Below, in pieces: positions 15,201 to 28,088 of a DNA stretch of 64,000 nucleotides. The stretch is taken from the NCBI GenBank assembly GCA_963920665.1, contig OY987271.1, positions 2,916,501-2,980,500 on the forward strand, in the 5' to 3' direction. Below the pieces are notes generated by a model that was not told where the DNA came from, made no database searches, and was given only the letters and a program-made list of their open reading frames with translations. The DNA comes from Straminergon stramineum (taxonomy: Eukaryota > Streptophyta > Bryopsida > Hypnales > Calliergonaceae). The position numbers were made by a program, and so were the translations under genes. Numbering within the stretch: the stretch's first letter is position 1; every line of letters begins with the position of its first letter.

Positions 15201-18200
15201 TCATGGCTTGCAAATGTTTATTTTCAGACAATGACAGAACGGGAGATATGATCAAGTTGTAACCATTAAGAACTATCACAAAGAGGGCGTCTATGGCCTG
15301 AAGTAGGAAAAAACCTGCAAGACCGCTGCAGTCTCTAGTGCAACACCAGGACTAAGGGCTTGACTGCTCTTCAGAAACTGAAGAAATCTTTCAAAACTTA
15401 TCTTCCACACCTGCCGCATGTAAAGAAGAATACTCTGAGCACAATGTTTCTAGAGCATGAGAATAAATAGCATTTCTCATATGTATTCAGAGTTAAATAA
15501 AACTTTCTCAGAGTTAGCTACTGCGTTCTTTAGCGAATCACTTAAATGGAATCTCAAAAAGTACCAAGGCCTTAAACATATAAACCAGAAATGACTGCTA
15601 AAATGATAGTCAATAGGACTGGCAACAACCAAAATACCTTAACGTGGCAAGGAGACATGGTGGCAGCTAACTTCCAGTCTAAATTCTCGTCATAAGGAGA
15701 CTGGACATATGTTGCGGAAAGAGCATAGTCCCTTCCCTCTCGGCTCACACTCTGTAGGGTCAAGAATGAGCATCAAATGTGAAATCATTAACATAGCTCT
15801 CCCGATAATCCCCACTTCCAAATCATACTAAATTATAGCTTCTTGGGAAAAAATCACATGACCAGCTAGAAAATATGAGTTCATACCAGATGAAATCGTT
15901 TCAAATGAACTCATATTATTTAACTGTCAGACATCTGTTGGAATCGACTGCAAACAGATGTCCGATAAGTCAATTCTCAACCAGTCATTATTTGGAACAA
16001 CAATCACAAACATCCGTACTCTTATATCTTTAGTATCTGTACCTCAATCAGCATTCCTTCAGGAGCAGTAAGGCCATAAAACTGGAGTTTCCCTGCACAA
16101 GCCAATGTCTTTGGATATACTTGTGTTCCAACTTGCAAACTTTCAAAAGTTCCACATAATATCTCCTTATTTTCACTGTCTAAAATACGAGCTGAGCCCT
16201 GTCGAATGTTGACATCAAGGGCCATTTGCATCATATTGAGCTCTTCAGTTTTCGAGACATTAAGCACATCTTCTCCAGGCTGGTAACTCAATAACTGATT
16301 AATTTTGCTCCATTCTTCTTTAGTGAGTTGTCCCGGAGCATCAACTCCTTTAGAAGGCACAGGAGATGTAGGAGTTGGAGAGTCGTCGGAAGATGGTGGT
16401 GGAGTACCACCTTGACTAGAATTTGCAGATCCCCTAGGACAAAACACACCCACAAATGAAATTGCAGACAGAATGTGATGAAAATATGGAAAGTCAATCC
16501 ATAAAAACATGAAAGTGAGTAAAGTATGATAAACTCCACAGAAACGTTCCAACATCCCTCAATCAGAAAACAGACACACACAATCCCACAAAGTGATGCA
16601 ATTAAAATCGGAAAATCAAACACAAATATGTACACAAAAGTCGACTGTACCAGCCAAACGACCACCAAGAGCTCTTCCTCATTCGTTCACGTTCTACCGC
16701 AGCTTCTTTCGATTTCACACTTTCAGCTCTTGCATGAGCCAACAGCCTGCAAGAGAGGAGGTTCGCATTGCCATCAAGCACTATAAAATTTAATCATCAG
16801 ACGCAAATATTCCAAAAACGACGAGCAGTGAAAGGACTCGAGGAAGTTATTCGAATAGGCAAAGGACGATAAAGATCCATAGTCGCTAAACTCTATCAGA
16901 GATTACAGCCTCATCTCAGAGAGGATTTCAGGAATACCGACCTCCAAAGGAGAATCACTTCAATATCAAGATCCTTTTCCATGTCTTTAATTTCTTGATT
17001 ATTGACTTTGAAACCTTGTTGCAAGCAACTTGCATAAAGTTGTACATAATTTCGCCTCTTGCGACACGAATCAGCTATGCTTGACCACTGCAGCCGATAC
17101 CTGAAAAAGGCAGTGGTAGTGCTGATGATCAAATAAACACATTCGACATGTACATGCATAAAAGCATTCACACAGACAGCATATACTGCCATAAACATGT
17201 GCAGGACTCAGCAAATTCGCAAATTTACTCTCCAGTAACATGTCAAACCTATAGTCATTACAAGTTTCGCGTATAATGAGGAAGACCCACCAGACTTTAG
17301 AATGTTGCTGTAACACAGCTTGACAACCATAAAGCCACCAAGCCTGTGCATCTGCTGAAACAGACGCTTGAGGACGAAAGTGGCTGTACTGCAACCTAAG
17401 TCGATAAGTGGACACTCCTTCCAAAAGCTTCATGCCATCACAGTATTGGGCCTGTGGGATGATAGAAATGCAAGATAATTACTCACATGTATGTGGCTCT
17501 AAGTATCGGTACAGATGCCTAAAATCCGTTTCAATATGAACTTCTTTCCATCGATGATTAACAAATACCAATAAAAAACAGACTACAGAACAGCATCAAG
17601 AAACAACTTTGAACAAGGAAGAGGCATACAATTCATAACAACTATTCATTGAAATGCCAGCAGGCCGCTCACACGCTTGGGCTTAACCTGTAGGGAGAAA
17701 TACCTCTGAAACTGTCAATGACACAGGCTCCAGTACAAGCGTGGCTTCCTGAAAAGGGACCTCGGGTTTCCGCTTCTCACGTTTACCACGACGGTAATAT
17801 GTCATGAGACCCCCGACAGGATGCAGTAAATACTGGCGACCAGTAGCCCACTTGGACAAAGACTTATCAGGTGATGCGTCGGTTTTTATGCCCTCCATGA
17901 AAACCTGTTACAGATTAGAATTCCATGTTCAGAGTACAGACAAACAATTGGTCAAAGTTAAACTGCTACAGAAAAATAATTGACGAACACCAAGAGGCCT
18001 TCTCCCATCAATACCTTAGAGGTGTTGCTAAAAGCTCGAGAATCTAACTATATAAAAGAAATGATCATCCAGTCTGTGAATAAATGATATATTAGAAAGT
18101 TGTAGACTAACGCGACACACCAGTCCTCATACACATTGAACGATGAATAATTAGTCCAGAATATACCTCCTCCCATTCCCCAGGGGTCATTTCCTCCCAT

Positions 18201-21200
18201 GCTTTTTTCAGCTCCCAAGGTGTGCTACCTGGGTCATGGTACACAGCCAGACGCTCCAAACGCACGGACTGCAGAACCAGAGCTGCTTAAATAATTGAAC
18301 TCATTCAAGTTGAACAATCAGGTACAGGAATAGATAAAACATACGCAAAACGCTATTTGCCTGGACCTCCTAAGAAATTCAAGAACATCCACATATAGCA
18401 AAAAGGAGGAAGAGCAAGTTAACACGCAGCGCAACTGCGTGGCTAGAGAAAACCACTCGTAGTCAGGGATCGCTCAATGGGCAAAGACATAAAAAGCCAA
18501 ATACAAAAAACCGCACTGTAATGAGCAAAACACATTCCGATTACTTTAAACAAGTCAAAAGTATTTAGGTGGGAGATGCAAACCTTGCGGAGTCTTTCCA
18601 AAGCCCCACTAGTGACAAATGTTTCATGTCCAGACTCATCAATAGTCACAGCTGCTAATGTTGCCAACGTAACTCCAGAACAAAACGGGTGCCCAGGGTT
18701 ACTGCATTCAATGAACAGTTTTACTGACATAAAATTTTAAGAAAATCAAAATCAAATCCACTATTCCTCATTGCATTACACCCAAACAACCTTTCATCAA
18801 AATGGACCTGGTTCGCTTTCATATAAACGCATTTGAGAACAGGATCACGTAATTCGGAAATATTAGAAATACAGTAAAGCGATTGCCGTAATACAATTGC
18901 TTTAGCTACCTAGATGACCACAGATGGACACACTAACCGAAAAAGAGCAAAGATACAATAAGTTGATCGTAAGAAGAGGTGATAATGTGAATCCAATTAG
19001 GAAAAACAGATCATTATGCAAGTCATTTGGAGCCAATAGGAAGCATACATACCTCACTGTGTCTTCATAACGAATGTGCAAATTGGTGATTGAAATTTTC
19101 AAGTTCCCAACAATAGTCGCAATTAGAGAGCTAAACCAGGTGTTAGAGGTTGTATCCTGCAAGAATTATCACAAACAGCAATTCACAAAATCTCAAGACT
19201 TTTTGAGGAAAAAAAATTTAGAAAAGAAAAAAAGTAGAGATGCTGAAATCAAGTATAGTTCACAACATTAAACTACAGATTCGTAACACTGAAGTTCATC
19301 AATGATTCTACAATCTTCTGAGATAACTATAGCTTGCTGATTCATTAGCACCAGGAAAACAATGTTCACATACGGTTTCTTGAGGCCCAGCTGTCTTGTG
19401 GTCCTTCGCTTCAAACATGGCCAATTCAGCCGCCTGTCAAATCAACAAAAGTTCACATCTTTAGCTTTAACTCATTTAGCAGTCTTAGTGGCACTCGAAA
19501 TAAGCTATGTCATCGAGACTTCTTTGTTTTCAGGCTTGTCTAATGATCTAAAAAGGTATCTACAAAATTGATCTGCTACATGAATGTCACTGGTTCCAGC
19601 ATGACGATTACATAGGCTACGCAGGTTCCCATTAATAATATGGTGAATTGCAGAAAGCGATAACGATTAGATCAATATCACTTGCAAAAGATGAGTCTAA
19701 CCTCACACTTGCGTCTTTTCGCCTCATACCATTTATCTTTATCGTCTTCCTGCAAGCACGCACACCACCCTCTTTAGAAAATGCAAAAGCGCACATAAGC
19801 AAAACCGATCGAACCCTTCAATTTATCACAAAGTTTTCAAGTTGTCCTCCAGGTTAACATTTCTTAAATAAATCCTAAAACAACCAGGATTATCAAAAAT
19901 AAGAGCACAATAGTAAGACACATCTGCCAGTGCTTACGGTGAAGGTCCTGTCATCTTGGAGAGGTTCAGCAAGTATAAAAATGCGATCTAGAAGCACAAT
20001 TACAGGATCTTTTCCTAGTCGATTCCAAGGAACCTGCATAAACAAAACACCATTATTAACCTGGTTCCAACATCACAAATTCTTGAAGCACACAACAACT
20101 AGATGGGAAACAAGATTTTACGAGCACGATGCAAACGTTGAACTCACTTAAAATATGGTATCGTATGCCCAAGAATTCCTTCAGTGCAGCTTACCTTTAA
20201 AGTGACTGAACCAAGAAATCCAGCTTTTACTGTGATAGGAAGTTTTAGTGCGTTAAGGGCCTCCGCCTTGAGTTGCAAATCTTTTAAGACGACATCTCCT
20301 GTATCATCCGGGTTCAAAATTTACTACAACAAGCACAAAAGAAAGTACGTTCTTGCCTGCCAGTGCAAGATACACAATTGAGAAATATCACCCAATACTC
20401 TACACTGCCAACTCAATGCTGCCGACACTCAGATTTATGATGTGCTACAAAATTATGCGAAAGAGCTATGGTTGAAATGTACAATCCCAGTACGATCCCA
20501 AACAGCCCTACGAAACTGGAACAGACAAATTTGAAGTCAAAGGTTTGCATCGAATAACAGCCATAGGATACTCTATTGACAACCTAATATAACAGTTGTC
20601 ATAAAAATCGGTCCCCATGACTATTATGATGGCATTTTGTATCCAATGGAACAATACTAACACTAATGTAATCATGCCGATTTTCACGACAAGTCAAGTC
20701 ACAGATTGGCTAACAAACTGCACAGCTCGACGCTTCATTTAGCACATTAACTGGAAAACATAGCCAGTCAAGTCATAGTCTGGAAAACAATCCATGGACA
20801 GGCTGTTGAGGACCGATCACATCTTTGACAGTTTCGATATGCAAGACGGATTCTAAGTAAAAAGGTTGGTGGACAAACCTTGCCAAACACTAATCTTCAA
20901 AGCTTCTACTGAGAGACCGCGGACATATTCTCCAAGATAAAGACGAAGAAGATGTAGAACCTGTCAACAAAGAGATTTGCAAGCATCGAGACCGTTAAGA
21001 GCGAAAATATCGACGCGAAGCACTAGTTCGGTGGGTTTTAACAAGGGAAGACCAACTTCGCACGATCTAGACTGCATACTACCCCCAAATCGAATATGAG
21101 ATCAAGAAGATAAAGCTCCGCAGACAATTCCTGAAAAGCCCTCAATTTTACACCAAAGATAAATACTTCTGTGTTGCATCCAGTTTTTCCGGAAGGCTGT

Positions 21201-22730
21201 CACTAGGTAGAACGCTTTTTCTGCTAAACTTCTCATTAACCCTGCAGCAGTGAAAACGCACTAACGGATAAACTGAAATACCATCCCTGGAATTCTTGGG
21301 ATCTCCAGGATCCAAAAGCATGATTACTACGAAAAACGCCAAGGAAATATACAACATGCTCCAATTCCAAAAGCCCTAATAAACTTGAAACCCTTCCATT
21401 AATTTTAAACAATAAGTGCCTCTTCCTTCGTAAAATAAAATCCTTTCTATTCTGGCATAAGCTGAGCCTATTTCCACTCTCTAGAGTCGAGTTACAACCA
21501 GTGCAGCTAGCGCAGATGCTCTCTTCGATTCATAATTGATTCGAAAATGCAAGTTACCCTCAGCAGATTTTACCAGGCAACTTAGTCCCTTTATGCTGCT
21601 TAGAACCAAAGTCTAATTTTCTCTAATTCGAGGTGGGAGTCGACGTTTTCTCTCATGCTACACAGAGTAAACGAATACATCGAATACCATTCGAAGCAAA
21701 ACCTGGACATAAATTGAAGATCATCAAATCCCAGTCTATTTCACGAAGAAAAACTAAAACCGTCCCATCACAGCACCGTAATTGGCGCAATTCCCTCCGA
21801 CTACATCTGCTCCGACATTAAAAATGGTCGATATTTAGTTCCAGTAAAAACACTATCGTCACAAATCTACATTGAGGTATGAGCTCAATCCTTAGTAACT
21901 ACTGAGACGTCTTAAGCAACACAAAAACACTACCACACTAATATCAGTTAATGGGACCTTGCTCCATTTGTTCTTGTAAGACAGACAGCTAAGAGTTCAA
22001 GCTACTTTACGTGAATGTACAGAGAGTGCGGTGATAGGAACTACTGAATTGCCAGAATGGTAAAAGCCAGGACACTGAACACTGATAGTATGCCCAGGTT
22101 ATTTCCAAGCAAGTTTTACATCTCAAATAAGATAATCATCCCACAGGTTTCTCAGCCCACACCACAACTCACAATTTTCCAGTTTCAGAGCAGAAACCGT
22201 CCACAAGCACAGACAGTGAAGCAAGGCCCGAAGTAAGAATCTCTAAACCAATGATGTTCTTTTCTTTTTCCGTCACATTAGTAGCCACAAAAGAGTTGCT
22301 AGAGTTTCCAACTTTATAAACACGTGCCCGCTGTTTAGGTCAAGCAAAAACACAGTGTCGGGGAACCGAATTCTATTGAGCACTAATTTAGAACGAGTTA
22401 ACATATACTTCATATCTAACTTCAAGAGAAATGCTAGAAGTGAATTAGAGCACTGCGCACGAATCTAATGTCGCTTGCCAATATAAAATTGGGAATTCCA
22501 GGGACGATATCTACAAGAAAGTGAATGCTCGAAAGTTAGCAATGCGAGCTATGAGAAGTAATGAAATTGCTATACGAAGGAGAAGAGAGAGGTAGCAATC
22601 TTTTATCTCGTCACGAGGATTAAGAGTACGAATTCCACAATTTAACGAAATAGTGAATTGCAGGAGAAGAGTGAACAATAAAAATGACAGGAATTAGCTG
22701 AAAGAAAGGATTTACGTGAGCCTCGAACAT
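284..22730 (-). CDS. VPS13: VPS13 (M1/M2-like) bridge-type lipid-transfer protein, N-terminal two thirds, 46 coding exons
   Basis: Encodes a giant rod-shaped protein that moves glycerophospholipids between membranes at organelle contact sites (family knowledge). Exons traced by GT-AG sites and reading phase, 5' to 3' on the minus strand: 22716-22730, 20879-20960, 20195-20298, 19938-20033, 19702-19749, 19374-19433, 19053-19156, 18584-18701, 18167-18268, 17704-17904, 17291-17451, 16942-17100, 16651-16746, 16043-16433, 15638-15751, 15315-15410, 14890-14957, 14293-14416, 13508-13753, 12994-13212, 12706-12815, 12423-12519, 12086-12184, 11694-11876, 11455-11526, 10518-11021, 9741-10061, 9357-9488, 8949-9062, 8622-8806, 8145-8253, 7740-7883, 7306-7629, 6432-7076, 6052-6279, 5479-5579, 4647-4942, 4273-4357, 3821-4141, 3176-3583, 2473-2827, 2125-2280, 1864-2027, 1414-1597, 778-1047, 284-490. 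The sum is 8,418 nt (2,806 codons) with no phase conflict. The protein opens MFEAH-VLHLLRLYLGEYV and continues with VPWNRLGKDPVIVLLDRIF, closer to the plant VPS13M1/M2 type than to SHRUBBY. Later parts carry four WRP-AP-GY repeats and an NPQSAR-type segment (LPQSARSRCVRP). The VAB, APT1 and C-terminal modules must lie beyond position 1. Individual exon borders are inferred; the family call is very secure. Confidence 0.93.
2473..4357 (-). other. VPS13: Four Vps62/DUF946-like WRP-AP-GY repeats in VPS13
   Basis: Exons 38 to 41 each carry one copy of a hydrophobic-W-x-P-x-x-P-x-GY-x-x-x-G-C/DC motif: IWRPRAPSGYLIMGDC (exon 38), VWMPIAPPGYIALGC (exon 39), IWRPIVPSGYAIVGDC (exon 40) and VWFPVAPVGYVTIGC (exon 41). 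This spacing is the signature of Vps62-related repeats present in plant M-type VPS13 proteins. Exons 40 and 41 also contain IWRMEN and MWRVEN. Function of the repeats is not established; the pattern itself is clear. Confidence 0.8.
3401..3442 (-). repeat. 21-bp in-frame tandem duplication in VPS13 exon 40
   Basis: Two adjacent 21-bp copies (3401-3421 and 3422-3442) differ at one position. They encode a duplicated heptapeptide, VMDADRP followed by VMDADKP, in a hydrophilic linker between two WRP-type repeats. The duplication keeps the reading frame. Confidence 0.85.
10771..10836 (-). other. VPS13: Acidic tract with FFAT-like motif in VPS13 (exon 26)
   Basis: The peptide reads EEQEEDEEDEEVFDDALAEF, at roughly residues 1,120-1,140. 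A long acidic run directly before an EVFDDA core resembles a FFAT motif (consensus EFFDAxE with acidic flank), the ER VAP-binding signal found at a comparable interdomain place in animal VPS13A and VPS13C. The second position is V rather than F/Y and the core is only a partial match, so VAP binding is inference. Confidence 0.4.
18584..22730 (-). other. VPS13: Exons encoding the VPS13 chorein N-terminal region
   Basis: Exons 1-8 give the conserved start of the lipid-transfer groove. The first coding exon is a 15-nt mini-exon (22716-22730, MFEAH) followed by a GTAAAT donor and a 1,755-bp first intron. Exon 2 resumes with VLHLLRLYLGEYVRGLSVEA, exon 3 with DVVLKDLQLKAEALNALKLP, exon 4 with VPWNRLGKDPVIVLLDRIF, exon 7 with the segment ITNLHIRYEDTV, and exon 8 with NPGHPFCSGVTLATLAAVT. 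These match the order of the chorein domain and the segment that follows it in plant VPS13 proteins. The start codon was chosen because MFE is the near-universal VPS13 N terminus and because the phase joins exon 2 exactly. Confidence 0.9.
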
Positions 22731-23640
22731 ATTGACAGACTGTGCGCAGCTTCACGAGCTACGATTCTTCCAGAAAATTTCCGCAGCTTGTATCCTCAAC
22801 CATCTCAGGCACATTCACAAAACCTCCTTCCAAATTTTTTAATCAATAGCCGAAATCCTTCACAATAATAGCGCTGCTGATACAACCTGCCTCAACCTTC
22901 TCCTTCTCCTCCTCCCTCTGAATAGTTTCTCATTTCATCTCGCCTCTTCCCAAAACTCCACCTCCTGAACTGAACACTCCGTCTCGCCATGCATTCATTC
23001 CCACCGAGCTCACACCAATCGAAACCACAAGCTGGAATAAATCCCCGGCCGACCTGCATCACGTACGTCCAATCCACCAAGAACGTCACCAATCCATTAC
23101 CGCCTTCAAAACAACTGGCCAATCTACTCTGGGAAAAAGCCAATTCCGAGACCAAAACCTAAACGAGAACTCACTTGGTGCACAAACCACCGGTTCGCTG
23201 CAATAGAGCGTCGCGCGCACTTCCCCTAAAAAACTCAACAGGTGGCCGATTCGGCACCAAAAAAGATATTAAAAAATGGAAGAGTAGCTCCGGGACAACA
23301 ATCTGGATCACGACGGGAGGAAAGAAAGCTCGATCTTGCAGCCAAACAATCCAAGGGAAGTTTGGCCTGTGCGCAATCACAGACGCAGGGTTCCTGAACG
23401 AGTCGAGTCGACCCGCAAGTGACCATGTTTCCTTCATCGCAGAATTTCTTTCCGCCTCACGTTTTCTTTCCCGTTCCTTTTCCGTATCTTTCTCCAAGAC
23501 CTCTGGCGTTTCTTTCCCGTCTTTCTCAGATACAGGCACCTGCCCGACACGAGTGCTCGCTGGACGCTGCCGCGTTCAGTCCATGCAGTCGTTCCAAACA
23601 GGGGTACATGAAACATTTGGTGTCATGTCTTTAAGTTGAA
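22731..23640 (-). promoter_or_regulatory. Presumed 5' UTR and promoter region of VPS13
   Basis: This stretch lies upstream of the VPS13 start codon. It is richer in G+C and keeps normal CG dinucleotides, then changes abruptly at about 23,640 to AT-rich, CG-poor DNA. It has short open frames on both strands but none with recognisable protein character. I see no convincing TATA box. The assignment rests on position and composition only. Confidence 0.45.
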
Positions 23641-24408
23641 TGGAAGGTGTCTTCGTCATAAAACACTGATTTATCATTTCCTATTAGCAGTTAGGGAGGA
23701 CGAAAAGTAATGTTGCATGCAAAATTGTACCCTATGTGTAGGTTAGTTTCGTAAATAATTAGGAAAAAATTGGAACATGTCTAAAATATGAAAAATTGCA
23801 CAACAATATCTGAAAAATCTGAAAAAATTTCATTGTTGCAAATTATGAATACTCAAAAAAGTTCTTGAGAAAATTTAGAAAAAAGAAGACATTTTCACAT
23901 CAAAATAAGAGGAAGAGAAATTGGCAACATTACAAAGCATCAAGGGCGCCTTCAAAAAGTGGAAAGGGCAAAAATGGTGCCTAAACATCCCGAATGGCAT
24001 TGAAACAATATGTTGTGCGAAGAGGATCACTGAAAATTAGGAAGGATAGCACATGAAGAGGAATGTAAAAAAATTGGAAGGACAACTTGCCAAAAGCTCA
24101 CAAATTGAATTACGTTTTCAAATTGTCAAACTACAAAACTTAAATTATTTTGACATTGAGGTGCTGAAATTGACCTACACATATAGTAGTCAAGACAAAA
24201 ATTCATATAATTTTGAATTTTTTTTATCTTGCACTCATTTAAAATACCATAACTTTTAAAATTAGTGGCATACGCATTAATTAGATACATTTGTACTAGT
24301 TCACCAGAAGAAGTCTAATGTATCTCAATAGAATGGGGGACATGAACTTGCCATTGTACAAAAGGTTATAAATGGTGTTTGACTAGGCATAGCTCCTTCA
24401 AGAAATAA

Positions 24409-24645
24409 GGTTTAATCTTAAGCAATGCTACAACCTTTTTCGATTGATGAATGACAAAAAATCTTTTTGTGTAGGACATGAGTGCCATTGTTCATCCTTG
24501 GAATTTTGTGCAAAAAAGGGAGATCAAGTACAATAGTTTAACCTCTAATAAACACTTTGGTGTTTTTTTAAAGTAGATGATGTCATACATTGCCAAAAGG
24601 GATGATTTCCACATTCACTAGCCACACATTCAAGGGTTAACCCCT
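24409..24645 (+). mobile_element. Short TIR element, copy 1 (MITE-like)
   Basis: The left end reads GGTTTAATCTTAAG and the right end TTCAAGGGTTAAC, imperfect inverted repeats. The interior shares blocks with the other copies, for example TGATGAATGACAAA, TGTTCATCCTTGGAATTTTG and AAAGTAGATGATGTCA. There is no coding capacity, so it would be non-autonomous. The family definition comes from comparing six copies by eye. Confidence 0.6.
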
Positions 24646-27364
24646 AATTACCCAAGGCCTATTTGGAGATTCTTGAAATTAGTTCTAAATTGAACAAAGG
24701 GTCAACATTTTCATAAGTTGTACCAATTTCTTTTGAATTGTAATTGTCCAAATTCAAACTAGACATGTTAAAGATCACACAGGAAAAGAAAACATAACAA
24801 TATCTCTTACAAATTGAAAGATTATAATGTTTGATCATGAAGGTGTTAACCCTATGAATAATTTCAATTATGTTTTTGCATGTCAACTCTAAAAATTTGG
24901 TCACTAAAAAAATATGAGGTTATAGGGCCTAGCATGCACAACCTCAATCAATTGATGGTTTTTCAAAATCTACTTTATAATTTTTTAAAATAAATTTCTA
25001 AAGTGATTTTTCTTCCAAGATCTAATGTATTTGAGACTCATTTCCAAGAGCCCTCAACAATACGGGAAGTCAAGATTGCAATGGGCATCCTTGCACAAAA
25101 TCTTGAATAGAAAAATCATATTCCCTCATTTTTAAGATCGACTTTTTTATCCTAAAACTAGACTTCAGAAAGAGTTCTCTAAAAATATAAACAACTAATA
25201 ATAGCAAATTCGTCTGGTTTCACTTAACTTCAAACTTTTCAAAACACTAGAATTTGGTGCCTCAGGCATTTAGTGTTTAAAGATTCAATTCTTCTTTGAA
25301 AAGGCTAAGAATTGGTAATTTGAAATGGAATGAAAAGCTGATTTGATTGTCAAAATTGAAAATAGCTATTCTCAAACCCTAAAGGACCAAATGTTCAAAC
25401 ATTGAACAATGAATGAATGCAAACGTATTCCCAAACTTCTAAAGGTCTATGGTTGTTTCAAGACAAAATTGTCAAAAGTCATCTTGTCTTAAAATAATGC
25501 TAAATTCTTTGTTTTGAATATACTTTTGGTAGATTCACTTGTAGAACCTCTTAGTAACCTACTTAAGGTACATTTCCACAAAAAAAAAGTGATGTAAAAA
25601 CCTCATCAATTGCAAGATCATGACTCTTGAATCTCAAAAAAAGATTTTTTTTCAACTCATTCAAGTCTTCAAGAAGTGATGTTTCATCATTCAATTTTCT
25701 TGTTAAAAAAATGCATATATCCTATTGCTTGAAAAAAAAATCTCATATTGAATTAAGTTGATAATATATTTTAAAAGATTAACATTGAATACTATACATT
25801 GAATCTTGATTATTATTTTCTTTATGCCAAAGGTTGCATCAATTGATAAAAATCCTAATCATTCAAAACTATTATTAAAAAAAAATCAAGCCAATGGTAA
25901 TAAATCAATGTTGTAGTCACAAGTCTACAGCTTGTATTTTTTTTTCTAAAACTATGAAAAATGAATTTCAAAAATTAACTTTCAATACTAATTTTTGTAA
26001 AGAGATGCCATGATTTTCTGCGAAATGAAGCTTATCATTATTTATATTACATCAATCAAAACAAAATGATTTGAAACTTTCCACCTACATATATATCTAT
26101 AAATCAAATGCATTTCTAAAAATTATAGAGAAATTTTTTCTTTCTTGCCCCAATAGCTCAAGTTGCTCCCAAAACAAAACCAAATAATAATTTTTGCAAT
26201 ACTTATTGGAATCACACAAATTAAAGCTTGACATGAAGATGATGATTAGGAGTTACAAAAAATATGTCAAAAAAAAATTCAAAATCATTAGAATGTGTTC
26301 AAAAATACCCAAATCTATTTTGATCATGAAAAGACTTTGAAAGTTAATACATTCTTGTGCCAATTCTCTAACTTTTGTTCGATATAGTTTTTCAAGAATC
26401 TTCTCAACAAATCTTCTATAGTTTGAAAAGCACAATATTTTTTTGCTTTAAAATCTCATTGTCTCAATTCAAAAATAATTCTTCAAAAATGATATCAATA
26501 AAATTTTATATTGTTAGTGATTTAGCACAATTCTTTGAATTTTCACAATAATTATGTCATTTTAAACTAGTTCTTTGGTCATCTATGTTTGGAGATTTTT
26601 CAACTAGTTCTTTGGTTATGCATGACTTTTAGTCAAAAAATCATGAACTTAAAAGAAACAAATGTGATATTTAAAAGCTTTTAATCATTCTAATATTATA
26701 AAATGGAAAGAGACCATAAAAATGACAAGAATATTCTTTTATTATGATTTTCTACAGTAAAAATAATATTAAAAAACTAGTAAATATATGAATTGTTAAA
26801 GAGAATTCTCATTAATCATTGTGAAATTGCATTTCAACAACAAAATTATATCTATCACAATAAAATTGCTTTAAAGTGTATTGAAAAATGAATTAATCTT
26901 CTATTACTTGGATTGGTATGGTATGTTAAAACTTTAACAATAGAAACCTTATGACACTCTTTCATCGCAAATGAGAATACTATCATCCTATAGGTATCTT
27001 GTGAATACCCTTCACCTTGATAGAGTAAAGCTTATTCCTATTTTGTAGTTGAGTAGGTCCACCCTTTTCCAAGAGTCAATCACAAATGGCCACATGTCTA
27101 GGCACATGTAGAAAATACATACATGGAAATGTTACTTTTCTTCAAGAATATTATACCCAATGGGAAGGGTCAACAAAAAATATTAAAAATAAATAAATGT
27201 CAAAATTTTTGAGAAGTTCTTTTTCCAAGAAAAAATTGTATGGGAGAACAAAAAATCTTGCAAAACATTTCTATTTTTAACTTAGAAATGTCAAATGGGT
27301 CACCATGAAAATCATCCTTTTTGGAACCATATAAATCATTAGCTTAAAAAAACCCAAGAGCACT

Positions 27365-27518
27365 TGTTGGAGGTCAGATAGCTATACAAGACTTCCCCTA
27401 TTCGTACAACATTCCAAGGATGAACATTTGCACTTCTATGTTACATAGAAGGATTTTCTATCATATCTCCATCAGACACTTAGTTTCCACAAGGATGTTA
27501 TAGGGTTAAGCACCCTTC
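27365..27518 (-). mobile_element. Short TIR element, copy 2 (partial, inverted)
   Basis: Read on the minus strand, it begins CTTAACCCTATAACATCC and contains AGTGCAAATGTTCATCCTTGG followed by a CTGACCTCCAA block shared with the other copies. The distal end is missing or too diverged to recognise. Confidence 0.5.
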
Positions 27519-28058
27519 AAACTTCACTAGTATACCTTGTGATGTTGCTAAATTATAATAAAATAAAAATAAAAGTCATGTTTTCATTTTTTCATTCTAA
27601 AAAACTTTTGAAATTCAATATATTTTCTATTGTGAGCAGGGTTTTTTTTCCCTTTTTTACAAAGTGCCAAAGTGATGATATTAAATGTTATAGTGGTGCT
27701 CCAAATTACAACATTCATCCACATATTGAATGTAGAATATGGTTTTCATCCACAATTTGACGATTTCATCTAAGATTTTTTTTTTAATTCAAAGTTGTTT
27801 GGAGATTTCATCCAAGTTTTTTGACATTTTTTTGGCATTTTCTTGCCAAATTTTTTTTCTGGTGCAATCTAGCACCAAAAAGCCAAAAAAAACCCCTAGT
27901 TGTAAGTCGAAATGCCACAAAACAAAGTCCATGTACCCCTCCTGACAAAGAGCTCTTTAACGATACTATGAATGCAATCAGGGGACCCACATGGTTCCAC
28001 AGATCTCACCAGAACAAACAGAACAAAATAAACGGCCTAATTTAATGTAAGATCATCT

Positions 28059-28088
28059 GGGGTAAATTGGGGTAAATTGGGGTAAATT
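28059..28088 (+). repeat. Three copies of a 10-bp unit
   Basis: Three exact tandem copies of GGGGTAAATT stand at the border between the AT-rich block and the upstream region of the coiled-coil gene. Confidence 0.9.

Larger units (their letters stand above)
23641..28020. other. AT-rich, CpG-depleted gene-free block
   Basis: No coding region is visible. The sequence is dominated by A/T runs and CG dinucleotides are very rare: I count seven between about 25,020 and 27,300. The pattern is what long-term cytosine methylation and deamination of transposon-derived DNA produces. No intact transposase, reverse transcriptase or LTR pair is recognisable. It holds two short elements of the GTTAACCCTTAA family, listed separately. 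Confidence 0.7.

Noticed and set aside
23171..23639. Opposed open frames of 122 and 154 codons upstream of VPS13
   Set aside because: Both strands are open in the same interval, and neither peptide has recognisable motifs. A GC-richer promoter/leader explains the lack of stops.
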